Positions 36,890 through 44,945 of a DNA stretch of 64,000 nucleotides are shown in pieces. Numbering within the stretch: position 1 is the stretch's first letter; every line of letters starts with the position of its first letter. Source of the DNA: Spirochaetes bacterium GWB1_60_80 (lineage in GTDB: Bacteria > Spirochaetota > Spirochaetia > Treponematales > UBA12059); NCBI GenBank assembly GCA_001829185.1, contig MIAR01000004.1:1-64000 (forward strand), given 5' to 3'. The position numbers were made by a program, and so were the translations under genes. The notes beneath the pieces were generated by a model, which saw nothing but the letters and a program-made list of their open reading frames with translations, did no database searches and was not told the DNA's origin.

Positions 36890-37489
36890 ATGTATTCTTT
36901 TACCTCCTGTACGGTTAACGATTGCAATACTACGGCATTAAGCGGAAGCGATTTTTGCGTTCTGCACTTGTCCGATGCTGCCAACCATATCAAAGCACTG
37001 TATGAAACCATCCGACAGCAAAAAACTATTAAAAACATCAACTTGGCAGGTGTACCACTTGATGGCTGGATACTCAAACAGCGTCAATTCTTCGGATGTT
37101 CCTTTGCGGGAGCACAATTGAATAATATTGATTGGTCGGACTCAGTTTTCCGAATGTGCTTTTTTGATTTTTGTACCATCAAGAATGCCCAATTCTGTCG
37201 AATTGATGCCCAATTCTGCTCATTTGCAGGAGCGGCTATTTCCGATACCACGTTCATTGGGTCGGAGCTGGTTCATAACAATTTTAACGGCGTTCATACC
37301 GTGCGATGCAATTTTAGCAATTCGAGTCTCTACAATACCAGATTTATCAAATCACAGCTGGCGGAAACCGATTTTATCGATTGCGACCTAAAAAAAACCT
37401 TTTTTCTTGATATTTCCCAAACATCCGTAAACTGGAAGTTTTCCAATACGCAAGAAGCGTACTTTGAACTAACAGGAGCTGATTTTTGA
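36890..37489 (+). CDS. Pentapeptide-repeat protein with N-terminal Cys motif
   Basis: A 199-aa protein. The N-terminus has a compact Cys/His set (CTVNDCN, then FCVLH) that could bind a metal. From about residue 65 it is built of degenerate pentapeptide repeats (A-x-L/F type), for example FAGAQLNNIDWSDSVF, FVGSELVHNNFNG seen as FIGSELVHNNF, and NSSLYNTRFIKSQLAETDF, predicting a right-handed quadrilateral beta helix. Some family members mimic DNA and bind gyrase; nothing here proves that. AGGAG lies six bases before the ATG. A frame from ATG 36749 overlaps tRNA-Thr and was not chosen. It overlaps the next gene by TTGA. Confidence 0.85.
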   Translation: MYSFTSCTVNDCNTTALSGSDFCVLHLSDAANHIKALYETIRQQKTIKNINLAGVPLDGWILKQRQFFGCSFAGAQLNNIDWSDSVFRMCFFDFCTIKNAQFCRIDAQFCSFAGAAISDTTFIGSELVHNNFNGVHTVRCNFSNSSLYNTRFIKSQLAETDFIDCDLKKTFFLDISQTSVNWKFSNTQEAYFELTGADF

Positions 37490-38094
37490 CAGTGTTTTTT
37501 CACTACTCCCTTTACGGCTTTTCTAATGTTTATCTTGTCGCAAACGATCACACAAAAGAAGCCATTATTATCGATCCAGCTGAGTTTTCAATTAATCTAC
37601 TAAATTTTATTGAAAAAAGGGATTACGACATCAAAGCGGTACTCGTTACCCATAATCATCTGCATCATATTAAAGGCCTGAGAACGCTGCTTAAAATCTA
37701 CTCTGCAATGGTATTTGGCAGCAACTCAATACCTTTCACTTCCAATCATACAATCGTCCACGATGGTGATCAATTCACGACCTGTGGTCTCAAGGTTCAA
37801 ATACTATCCGTCCCTGGCCATTCACCGGATTCTGTTATCTTTAAGATTGAAAAATTACTGTTTACAGGAGATACCCTGCAAGCAGGCTTGCTTGGAAAAA
37901 CCAATAGCAAATATGGGAACAGTCTCCTGAAAGATCAATTAATGAAAAAAATTATGTCGCAACCGGATGACTGTATCGTGTTGCCAGGACATGGTCCGCC
38001 GAGCAGTATCGGAGCGGAACGCAGTTTTAATATCGGACTTTTGGAAAAAGCAATGAACGTTGAACAAGAACGCTATAACTTATTTCTCCAATAA
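37486..38094 (+). CDS. MBL-fold hydrolase, glyoxalase II-like, with altered metal motif
   Basis: A 202-aa protein starting at TTG 37486, overlapping the previous stop. It has the glyoxalase II-like order: NVYLVAND, IIDPAE, the first metal motif, VPGHSPDSV, LFTGDTL and PGHGP. The first motif reads THNHLHHIKG, so the Asp of HxHxDH (position 60) is His, by a GAT-to-CAT change. The Asp normally binds the second metal and activates water. The other ligands (H56, H58, the His of GHSPDS, Asp of GDTL, His of GHGP) remain. It may bind one metal or have different chemistry. Confidence 0.85.
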   Translation: MTVFFHYSLYGFSNVYLVANDHTKEAIIIDPAEFSINLLNFIEKRDYDIKAVLVTHNHLHHIKGLRTLLKIYSAMVFGSNSIPFTSNHTIVHDGDQFTTCGLKVQILSVPGHSPDSVIFKIEKLLFTGDTLQAGLLGKTNSKYGNSLLKDQLMKKIMSQPDDCIVLPGHGPPSSIGAERSFNIGLLEKAMNVEQERYNLFLQ

Positions 38095-38120
38095 GCCAAA
38101 TACTAGTTCTTGAGTAATAC

Positions 38121-38990
38121 TCAAAAAGTATATCGATGGGCGGTAAAACGCTTTGGTGGTAAAAGAATTGCCGCAGCTGATTGCAATATCGCTAACTCAG
38201 TTAGCCCACGTTCATGCGTTAATTCCAGTATCGACCAGATGGTGTTGGTGCTATTTTCCAACGCTAATACTGGATCATGCGTGAGCAAATAGTGCCCCAA
38301 AAATAGCGCGGTAAACAAGTCGCCGGAACCCTTAGGCGCGCTATCAAAAGCCAGCAGGGGTGTTTCTACATAATATTTCCCAGCCTTACAGCTGAGCATT
38401 ACCTTAATAGAATCAGACCGACCACTTCGGCAACTGGTAATAATAACAATGGCTGGTCCGAGAGCATGGATACTGTCGGCCGCCTTTGCGGTATCAGCGT
38501 CATTCTGGATTGACTGCCCATAGAACAATTCAGCCTCAAACTGGTTTGGGGTCACGATAGTTGCAAGTGGCAGAGCCGACTGTTTAAAAAAATCGAACAA
38601 GCCAGGAGCGACGTAATAACCTTCCGGGAAATCACCCATAACTGGATCACAACAATAAAGGGCTGCGGAATTGGCTTGCACTATCTGCTTCACAGCTCCA
38701 ATTATTGCCTCCCCCATAGCAACATTCCCGATGTATCCACTTATAATCGCATCGCAGTTTTTAAGCACTGCAAGTACCTTTAAGGCATCAATAACATCGG
38801 TAATGTGTTGACTTGGGAAAAAGGAACCCTTCCAGCCTGGTTTGCCGCTATGACTGGAAAACTGGACTGTATTTAGCGGCCAGGTCTCGATTCCCAGCAG
38901 CTCAAGTGGAAAAACGGCTGAGCGATTTCCGACATGTCCATATACGACATGTGATTGAATAGACAAAACAACCGGTGTATGCACTACCAT
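38121..38990 (-). CDS. pdxY: Pyridoxal kinase
   Basis: A 289-aa ribokinase-fold enzyme that phosphorylates pyridoxal in the vitamin B6 salvage pathway. SIQSHVVYGHVGNRSAVFPLELLG is the N-terminal signature, YCCDPVMGD carries the ATP/Mg region, VTPNQFEAELF is conserved, and APKGSGDLFTALFLGHYL holds the anion-hole GTGD-type motif with the catalytic Asp (here GSGD). PdxY versus PdxK is not certain. It ends the lepB–hemW–pdxY unit, seven bases after hemW. Confidence 0.92.
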   Translation of the reverse strand: MVVHTPVVLSIQSHVVYGHVGNRSAVFPLELLGIETWPLNTVQFSSHSGKPGWKGSFFPSQHITDVIDALKVLAVLKNCDAIISGYIGNVAMGEAIIGAVKQIVQANSAALYCCDPVMGDFPEGYYVAPGLFDFFKQSALPLATIVTPNQFEAELFYGQSIQNDADTAKAADSIHALGPAIVIITSCRSGRSDSIKVMLSCKAGKYYVETPLLAFDSAPKGSGDLFTALFLGHYLLTHDPVLALENSTNTIWSILELTHERGLTELAILQSAAAILLPPKRFTAHRYTF

Positions 38991-38996
38991 AGGCGC

Positions 38997-40160
38997 TCAG
39001 TGTCCTCCCTCATGCAGACTCGTCAATATGGCTTGCAAGGGCACATTGAGGAAATCCATGCCTAATTCAGTTGGACTAATACAAGCACCAGATATCTGTA
39101 AAAATTGCGGGAAATCTGCCATGGCCGCAATCAATTTACGGCGCGGGATGCCAGGAATTTGTTGCGCTAGCCGATCCATGTCCAGACCATGGCGAGTTCG
39201 TAAGGCTAACATGATATATTCAAAAATTGCATCGTTGCCTTCGATGGTTTCATCGATACCCGCCTTAGTCGGATTTCTGCAGTAATTATCTAAATCAGGA
39301 TCATTGTAATGACGCAAATACTTGCCGTCGACAATTGGTTTATTGCCGACGGCTGATGGTCCTAGGCCATACCAGGTATCAAGGTCCCAGTAATGTTGAT
39401 TATGGCGGCAATTCTGTCCAACCTGAGTAAAATTTGACACTTCGTAGCGCTGAAACCCACTACCTTGCAAGGTATGAAGTGTTTCTGTCCAGCTAGCATC
39501 GGTGTCATCCTGACTGGGCAATTGCTGTATCCGAGAATTTATTGCCACCGCTAAGCGACTGGCTGGCTCAAGAATTAATTCGTAGAAAGAAATATGCCCA
39601 GGCTGCAATTCCAGGACCCTGGAAATTGTATCGCTGACGCTCTTGGCAGTTTGATGCGGCAGGCCATACATTACATCAACAGACCAGGGTATCTTGGTAC
39701 AACCAAGCAGTTTATCTACAGAATCAAGTACTTGACCAGCGCTTCCCCTTCGACCACAAGCAACCCGAACCTTGTCATCCAAACTCTGGATACCGATACT
39801 GAGACGATTAATAAAAGAACTAGATAAAAGACTTAACAAGTCAGCGTTTATATCAAGTGGATTAATTTCCAAGCTTACTTCTGTCTGCACCGTCGAAAAA
39901 TTAGCCAGGATTATGCACAACTCATCTAGTAATTCTATGGGCAAGGCCGAGGGAGAACCACCGCCGATATAGATTGTGTCGAAGTGAGAAATATCATTTT
40001 GAATGATAGTTGCCTCTAGTTCTTGACGCAGGCTAGTTAAAAACTTTTCGGGGTACGATCCTGGCTCCAGAACGGTGCTAAAATAATCGCAATAGGCGCA
40101 ACGCTGTATACAAAATGGCACATGTACATATAACGAAGGAAGCACTCTGGATTCTGGCAC
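38997..40160 (-). CDS. hemW: HemW-type radical SAM heme chaperone
   Basis: A 387-aa protein related to coproporphyrinogen III dehydrogenase. N-terminal SLYVHVPFCIQRCAYCDYFS carries the CxxxCxxC cluster motif; TIYIGGGSPSALP, EVSLEINPLDI and RLSIGIQSLDD are family blocks, and ALRTRHGLD near the end is typical. HemW members bind heme and lack the extra Cys of true HemN. It lies between lepB and pdxY with gaps of five and six bases. Confidence 0.92.
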   Translation of the reverse strand: MPESRVLPSLYVHVPFCIQRCAYCDYFSTVLEPGSYPEKFLTSLRQELEATIIQNDISHFDTIYIGGGSPSALPIELLDELCIILANFSTVQTEVSLEINPLDINADLLSLLSSSFINRLSIGIQSLDDKVRVACGRRGSAGQVLDSVDKLLGCTKIPWSVDVMYGLPHQTAKSVSDTISRVLELQPGHISFYELILEPASRLAVAINSRIQQLPSQDDTDASWTETLHTLQGSGFQRYEVSNFTQVGQNCRHNQHYWDLDTWYGLGPSAVGNKPIVDGKYLRHYNDPDLDNYCRNPTKAGIDETIEGNDAIFEYIMLALRTRHGLDMDRLAQQIPGIPRRKLIAAMADFPQFLQISGACISPTELGMDFLNVPLQAILTSLHEGGH

Positions 40161-40165
40161 TTGAA

Positions 40166-40897
40166 TCAGAGCAAAAAGGGTTTGGTCAAAGGCCAGTATT
40201 TAAAAACTACCTTCCCTTGAATTTCATCGCTGGTGATGACTCCAAAATACCGGGAATCGTTTGAATGAATCCGATTATCATTCATCACGAAAAATTCATT
40301 TTCTTGTAAGGTCATCTCGTCCAAGTAACCGGAAAAGGGCATTTCATTTCGCCAGCCAACTGGTCGACCAGTTCTTAACGTATCATAAATCTGGTTGACA
40401 ATTTCGTGTTCCGTCAGGAAATGTATTGATCCTGCTTGCCGAATGTAAACGACATTATCTTCAATTTTTATAGTATCACCAGCAATCGCCACGATCCGCT
40501 TGACTAATGGCCGGTTCAGGTCGTCGATAGACTTGCTAATACCGCTCTTTTGCAATGTAAAAAACCGAATAAACCGATTTACCATGTGCGCGAGAGGATT
40601 CAAGTCTGTTGCACTTGGGTTATCCATCAATACGACATCACCTCTAGCCGGTAAATTATGGAAGGTGTTGATCCGATTAGAGAACGGCAACTTAAATCCA
40701 TAGGCGGATGGCGATACCAGTATATAGGAGTTTACGGCAATGGCTGGAATCATGCCATCTGTGCGAATTACGTATGACTTTAAGAGATATGAACTTGTTA
40801 ACTCAAAAAAAAGAAACAGTATGACGGCTAAACTTGCCATTTGCCAGATTAGCTTTTGTCTTTTTCGGAGTACTTCGTATGATTCAACCCGCTTCAT
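40166..40897 (-). CDS. lepB: Signal peptidase I homologue lacking the catalytic serine
   Basis: About 243 aa. An N-terminal transmembrane helix (about 20–38) precedes the S26 fold. The family blocks are recognisable: VIRTDGMIPAI (where active enzymes have SGSMxPTL), RGDVVLM, VKRIVAIAGD with the general-base Lys (K133), and MNDNRIHSNDSRYFG. The nucleophile Ser just before Met is Gly48 (codon GGC, 40756–40754). This predicts an inactive protease, a different nucleophile, or a structural role; another signal peptidase elsewhere would be needed. ATG 40897 preferred over TTG 40909. Divergent from smpB. Confidence 0.82.
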   Translation of the reverse strand: MKRVESYEVLRKRQKLIWQMASLAVILFLFFELTSSYLLKSYVIRTDGMIPAIAVNSYILVSPSAYGFKLPFSNRINTFHNLPARGDVVLMDNPSATDLNPLAHMVNRFIRFFTLQKSGISKSIDDLNRPLVKRIVAIAGDTIKIEDNVVYIRQAGSIHFLTEHEIVNQIYDTLRTGRPVGWRNEMPFSGYLDEMTLQENEFFVMNDNRIHSNDSRYFGVITSDEIQGKVVFKYWPLTKPFLL

Positions 40898-40963
40898 GCT
40901 ACCCGCCAATCTAGATCAGACCCTATTCAAACCAGAAATAAAGGTTAGCATTATTTCGATGGG

Positions 40964-40992
40964 TTGACAAGTGTGTCCTAATAGCAAATATT
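40964..40992 (+). promoter_or_regulatory. Candidate smpB promoter
   Basis: A perfect TTGACA (40964–40969), 17-base spacer and AATATT (40987–40992), with a leader of about 15–20 bases that includes GGAAGGA. Confidence 0.5.
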
Positions 40993-41013
40993 GCAGGGAA
41001 GGAAATATGGGAA

Positions 41014-41469
41014 ATGGATGGACATAAACTGATCGCACAAAATAGACGTGCCCGATTCTACTACTCCGTGGAAGAATCAATTGAATGCGGAATGGTATTG
41101 CATGGTTCAGAAGTCAAATCCATTCGAATAGGAATGATTTCCTTTCCTGATGCTTATGCGGTAATCGAAAACAACGAACTTTGGCTAAAAAATGTGCATA
41201 TTAGCGAATATACGTTTAGCTCAATATATAACCATCAGCCAGATCGCTCCAGGAAGTTACTGGTTCATGGCGAAGAATTAAAACGCCTGAAGCGCAAAAT
41301 TGAGGAAAAAGGCTATACACTTATACCTCTCGATTTTCATTTTCGTAATGGTCGAGTGAAAGTTGAACTTGGTATATGCAAAGGTAAAAAAATGGCCGAC
41401 AAACGCGATTCCATCAAAGATCGAGATAGCAAGCGTGATATGGCACGTGAACTCAGGGATAAGCGATAA
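41014..41469 (+). CDS. smpB: SsrA-binding protein SmpB
   Basis: A 151-aa partner of tmRNA in rescue of stalled ribosomes. The N-terminal block AQNRRARFYYSVEESIECGMVLHGSEVKSIR, then WLKNVHISEY, KLLVHGEELKRL, and the basic C-terminal tail (KDRDSKRDMARELRDKR) that reads the empty mRNA channel are all present. tmRNA itself is not in the window. The gene leads a two-gene unit with rsmD. Confidence 0.96.
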   Translation: MDGHKLIAQNRRARFYYSVEESIECGMVLHGSEVKSIRIGMISFPDAYAVIENNELWLKNVHISEYTFSSIYNHQPDRSRKLLVHGEELKRLKRKIEEKGYTLIPLDFHFRNGRVKVELGICKGKKMADKRDSIKDRDSKRDMARELRDKR

Positions 41470-41486
41470 TAGGGAGTTAGGAAAAG

Positions 41487-42065
41487 ATGAGTACAGTTCG
41501 AATCACTGGAGGAATTTATAAAGGACGAGTCATTCAGGTTTCTAAAGGGAATTTGGCTATCCGTCCGGCAATGGATATTATGCGTGAATCGTTTTTTTCA
41601 ATACTCGGCAACCTAGAGGGGCGTTCTTTCTTGGATCTATTTGCTGGTTCTGGCATCATCGGCCTGGAAGCCGCCAGTCGGGAGGCGGAGTCAGTCTGTT
41701 GCGTTGAGCGTGATCGGGCTAAATTTCCACAGTTATTGGAAAATGTAGCTATTGCTGAACGAAAAATTTCATGCCATTGCCTACCGGTAGAACGGTTTAT
41801 TATGCGGGCCAAGGCGACCTGGTCAGTAATATTTTGCGATCCACCATTCCCTTATCAATTTAAACCAGAACTCGTCCAGAAAATTGCACAATATGGGCTA
41901 TTAACCCCTAATGGGGTACTACTCTTGCATTGCCCATCACGAGAGGTACTAGCGGATCGGTATCTCGATTTATCACTCGTTGATGAACGCAAATACGGGG
42001 GATCAACATTGAAATTCTACGCACACTCCACGAGCAATGACTTAGCTAACTCAGTTAATAATTAA
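41487..42065 (+). CDS. rsmD: 16S rRNA (guanine966-N2)-methyltransferase RsmD
   Basis: A 192-aa SAM-dependent methyltransferase. VRITGGIYKGRVIQV, IRPAMDIMRESFFSIL, the SAM-binding LDLFAGSGIIGLEAASR, and the catalytic CDPPFPYQF (DPPF, amino-methyltransferase type) are all present. It methylates G966 of 16S rRNA during 30S assembly. GGAG lies upstream of the ATG. Its end overlaps a convergent small gene by 11 bases. Confidence 0.95.
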   Translation: MSTVRITGGIYKGRVIQVSKGNLAIRPAMDIMRESFFSILGNLEGRSFLDLFAGSGIIGLEAASREAESVCCVERDRAKFPQLLENVAIAERKISCHCLPVERFIMRAKATWSVIFCDPPFPYQFKPELVQKIAQYGLLTPNGVLLLHCPSREVLADRYLDLSLVDERKYGGSTLKFYAHSTSNDLANSVNN

Positions 42066-42216
42066 ACTGATCAAGAATTTTTTTCAGCCGAGCCAAGCTG
42101 TTTCTACAGGAACCCTTGTCGTTCAAGCGCTGCATAGTGTTAGATGCCATGATTTTATCGAAATCAACAGCATTTTCTATAAATTCAGCCCTAATCAAGG
42201 TTGGCTTGCACCTCAT
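42055..42216 (-). CDS. Small 53-aa hypothetical protein
   Basis: A 53-aa frame read on the minus strand from ATG 42216 to TAA 42055. It begins MRCKPTLIRAEFIENAVDF and ends SLARLKKILDQFNY. AAGAGGAG lies five bases before the ATG, an excellent ribosome binding site. The product is helical and basic, with Cys at 3 and 37, and no recognised family. It is convergent with rsmD (11-base overlap) and diverges from the 42404 gene. The ribosome binding site and sensible composition support it; function is unknown. Confidence 0.55.
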   Translation of the reverse strand: MRCKPTLIRAEFIENAVDFDKIMASNTMQRLNDKGSCRNSLARLKKILDQFNY

Positions 42217-42403
42217 GACTACTCCTCTTTAAACAAGTACCTTTAAAATACTGCATTTCTGTCTAATCTTCAGGGGTATCAGTAATTGATTATTTGAAAA
42301 TACTGCACTATACTGCTAAAAGTACGGGGCTGTTAGCTATAAGCTATTCTCCCCGACTTGGCAATGCAAATTTGTATACGAAAAGACAACAGGAATTCTA
42401 CTT
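42217..42403. other. Divergent regulatory region with repeats and hairpin
   Basis: No further gene is seen. AAAATACTGCA occurs at 42245–42255 and 42297–42307, and ATACTGC again at 42309–42315. A composite hairpin spans 42325–42355: CGGGG/CCCCG outside and TAGCT/AGCTA with loop ATA inside, separated by a CTGT/TTCT internal loop. No T-run follows, so it is not a standard terminator. It probably controls the 53-aa gene, the 42404 gene, or both. Confidence 0.5.
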
Positions 42404-42745
42404 ATGGATGAGAAGCTATTCGAACAGTATGCCCATCTTGGCTTGATTAAATCAGTCGACAAGCCCATAGAAGGCATGGATTCTGCCCAAAAAGCCCATC
42501 TCAACCGACGTGGGAATGAATTGTTTAACCTAGGAAAAATTGATACTGCCAGACGTATATTTCAAACAACAGGCTATTCAGATGGCTTGATTCGCATTGG
42601 AGAGAAGTATTTGGAAAACGGGAATCCCGTGGATGCCCTGAAAATGTTCGAGCTCGCCCATGACAAGAATCGCTGCACTCTGTTAGTAGAAAAGGCAGCA
42701 TTCGCGATAAGGAAATTACTGGAAGAAGAGGAAAGTAATGAGTGA
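42404..42745 (+). CDS. Short TPR-like protein (113 aa)
   Basis: A 113-aa all-helical protein. Residues about 28–100 form two TPR-like hairpins (HLNRRGNELFNLGKIDTARRIF and GLIRIGEKYLENGNPVDALKMFELA), without a membrane segment. It overlaps the following TPR gene by eight bases and so is co-translated with it; the two may form one complex. ACAGGA lies upstream of the ATG. No specific function is recognised. Confidence 0.72.
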   Translation: MDEKLFEQYAHLGLIKSVDKPIEGMDSAQKAHLNRRGNELFNLGKIDTARRIFQTTGYSDGLIRIGEKYLENGNPVDALKMFELAHDKNRCTLLVEKAAFAIRKLLEEEESNE

Positions 42746-43886
42746 CCCCACCACCCCTCATGATGAATTGGATGCTACAGGGTCGGCCCCCTTGGAAGCT
42801 CCAAGCTCACATGATCACTTAGAGATTGCAGAAATCTCGAAAAAAGGTTATCAATACCTCAAAGAGAACCGTATCAACGAGGCAGAACACAACTTCCGCT
42901 TAATTGTCGAGGAAGATCCAGAAAACAATTATGCCTTAGTCGGCTTAGGTGACGCGGCTAGAAAAAAAGGCACCTATCGGGATGCTGTTGAGTATTACAA
43001 AAAATGTTTAGTTTATCATCCTGGTAACAACTATGCCTTGTTCGGCTTGGCCGATTGTTACAAAGCGCTTAATCAATATCAAAAAGCAATTGAAATCTGG
43101 GAACAATACTTACTGCATGACAACAAGAATATTACTGTATTAACCAGAATAGCAGATGCATACCGCAAGGTCAGGGATTTCAAGAAATCAAAGGCTATTT
43201 ATTTACGTGTACTGGAAATGGAAACTGACAATCCTTATGCCTTGATCGGTTTAGGGCATTTGCATTATGACTTTAAAGAATATCGGGATGCCTTACACTA
43301 TTGGGCCCGAATGGTTCAATTCCAAGGCGAATCGGTTGATATTAGAGTACTGACCTCAATCGGGAACTGTTATCGTAAACTGAAGCAATTTGATATGGGC
43401 GTTCCTTACTTCGAACGAGCCCTCTCCAAGGAACCAGACAATTTTTACGCTCTATTTGGGCTGGCTGATTGCTATCGCGGTATTACCGAACCTGAAAAAT
43501 CCCTCCAATACTGGAATCGAATCCTCGCCAAGGATCCGAAAAACAAGGTCATTCTGACCCGGGCAGGTGATGCCTACCGCAATATGGGCGATTATGAGCA
43601 AGCCTCTTATTTCTACAGCAAGGCCCTAGACATCGAATTCGACGTTTACGCAGTTTTAGGAATGGCTACAATCGCTCGACTGCAGGGCAAAATAAGTGAT
43701 GCTATCGAATCCTTGCATAAGTTGGTTCAGAACGACACACGAAATTATAGATTATACATAGAATTGGCTCAATGCTACATGGCAACTGGTGATCGAAAGC
43801 GCGCTGAAGAAATTCTGCAAGATTATCAGCGTTTGGGAATTCGAAATCCGCATGTCCAGGATTTATTAGCAAGGATACAGTCATAA
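42738..43886 (+). CDS. Cytoplasmic TPR protein (382 aa)
   Basis: A 382-aa soluble protein. After a 30-residue polar N-terminus it is nearly all TPR: about nine 34-residue repeats with a regular NxYALxGLGD motif, as in PENNYALVGLGDAARKKG, PGNNYALFGLADCYKALN and PDNFYALFGLADCYRG. The regular spacing suggests recent internal duplication. Likely a scaffold; I recall similar proteins in treponemes. It is followed directly by rlmN. Confidence 0.83.
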   Translation: MSDPTTPHDELDATGSAPLEAPSSHDHLEIAEISKKGYQYLKENRINEAEHNFRLIVEEDPENNYALVGLGDAARKKGTYRDAVEYYKKCLVYHPGNNYALFGLADCYKALNQYQKAIEIWEQYLLHDNKNITVLTRIADAYRKVRDFKKSKAIYLRVLEMETDNPYALIGLGHLHYDFKEYRDALHYWARMVQFQGESVDIRVLTSIGNCYRKLKQFDMGVPYFERALSKEPDNFYALFGLADCYRGITEPEKSLQYWNRILAKDPKNKVILTRAGDAYRNMGDYEQASYFYSKALDIEFDVYAVLGMATIARLQGKISDAIESLHKLVQNDTRNYRLYIELAQCYMATGDRKRAEEILQDYQRLGIRNPHVQDLLARIQS

Positions 43887-44945
43887 TTGGATAAGCACTT
43901 ATCCTTGAAATCTTCTTTGCACGAACCGGTCTGGCCATTGGGTTTACTCCCTCAGGAAATTTCCGCTGTCTTAAATTTACGGCAAGCATTCCGTGGCCAG
44001 CAGGTTTTTAATTGGTTGGTTCGTGGGACTAATCATTTTTCAGAAATGACGAACCTACCAAGCGAGGTGCGTGCCCAATTAGCCGCATCATATCCGGAGG
44101 GTATTTATAGTAGTCGGATTGATGCTAGTTTTTCAGATCTGGATGGAACAAAAAAGATAAAAATTCGGCTACATGATGGGGCTGCCATTGAAGCAGTTTT
44201 ATTGCATGATAACGAAGACCGCTTTACCGCTTGCCTTTCAAGCCAAGTAGGCTGTGCGATGGGATGTACTTTTTGTAAAACTGCCACCTTGGGCTGGCAA
44301 CGAAATTTAAAGGCCCATGAAATCATCGAACAATTCTATCTGTTGGGTCAAACTTCCACCAAAATAAGCAATGTCGTTTTTATGGGGATGGGAGAGCCTT
44401 TGCTCAACCTGCCAGAAGTACGCAAAGCCCTCTCATTTCTGACCCTGGAATCCGGTCTAAATATATCCCGGCGAAAAATCACCCTCTCAACCTGTGGGAT
44501 TGTACCGGGTATTTTAGATTTGGCAGATAACGGACCGCAAGTGCGGCTCGCCGTTTCTCTAACTGTCGCCGATAACAATATTCGGTCGCGGATCATGCCA
44601 GTAACAAAGCAGTACTCGCTGGCCAAGCTGCAAGAAGCCTTGATCTATTTCCAGGAAAAAACCGGAGACCGTATCACGATAGAGGCCGCAATTATCAAAG
44701 GCATTAATACAGACCGAAATTCGATACGGCAAATGGCCGAGTGGTTTGCTCCGCTCCATGTTCAAGTTAACGTTATTCCGTGGAACCCGGTTTCCGGCTT
44801 AGCATTCGAAGAGCCAAGTTGGAACGAATTCCAGCAGGTAGTAGGATTCTTGCATGATTTAGGAATCAATGCCGTTCCAAGGACGCGAAAAGGGACATCG
44901 GTCGCAGCAGCTTGTGGTCAACTCGGTGAAACCCTCGAGCCCTGA
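43887..44945 (+). CDS. rlmN: 23S rRNA/tRNA A2503/A37 C2-methyltransferase RlmN
   Basis: A 352-aa radical SAM enzyme. The cluster motif is GCAMGCTFCKTATLGWQRNL (CxxxCxxC), with FMGMGEPLLN, KITLSTCGIVPGI, LAVSLTVADNNIRSRIMP, and the C-terminal methyl-carrier Cys in TSVAAACGQLG. It methylates A2503 of 23S rRNA and often A37 of tRNAs. TTG 43887 follows the previous stop with no gap. Its last 28 bases overlap the convergent mrfB end. Confidence 0.95.
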   Translation: MDKHLSLKSSLHEPVWPLGLLPQEISAVLNLRQAFRGQQVFNWLVRGTNHFSEMTNLPSEVRAQLAASYPEGIYSSRIDASFSDLDGTKKIKIRLHDGAAIEAVLLHDNEDRFTACLSSQVGCAMGCTFCKTATLGWQRNLKAHEIIEQFYLLGQTSTKISNVVFMGMGEPLLNLPEVRKALSFLTLESGLNISRRKITLSTCGIVPGILDLADNGPQVRLAVSLTVADNNIRSRIMPVTKQYSLAKLQEALIYFQEKTGDRITIEAAIIKGINTDRNSIRQMAEWFAPLHVQVNVIPWNPVSGLAFEEPSWNEFQQVVGFLHDLGINAVPRTRKGTSVAAACGQLGETLEP

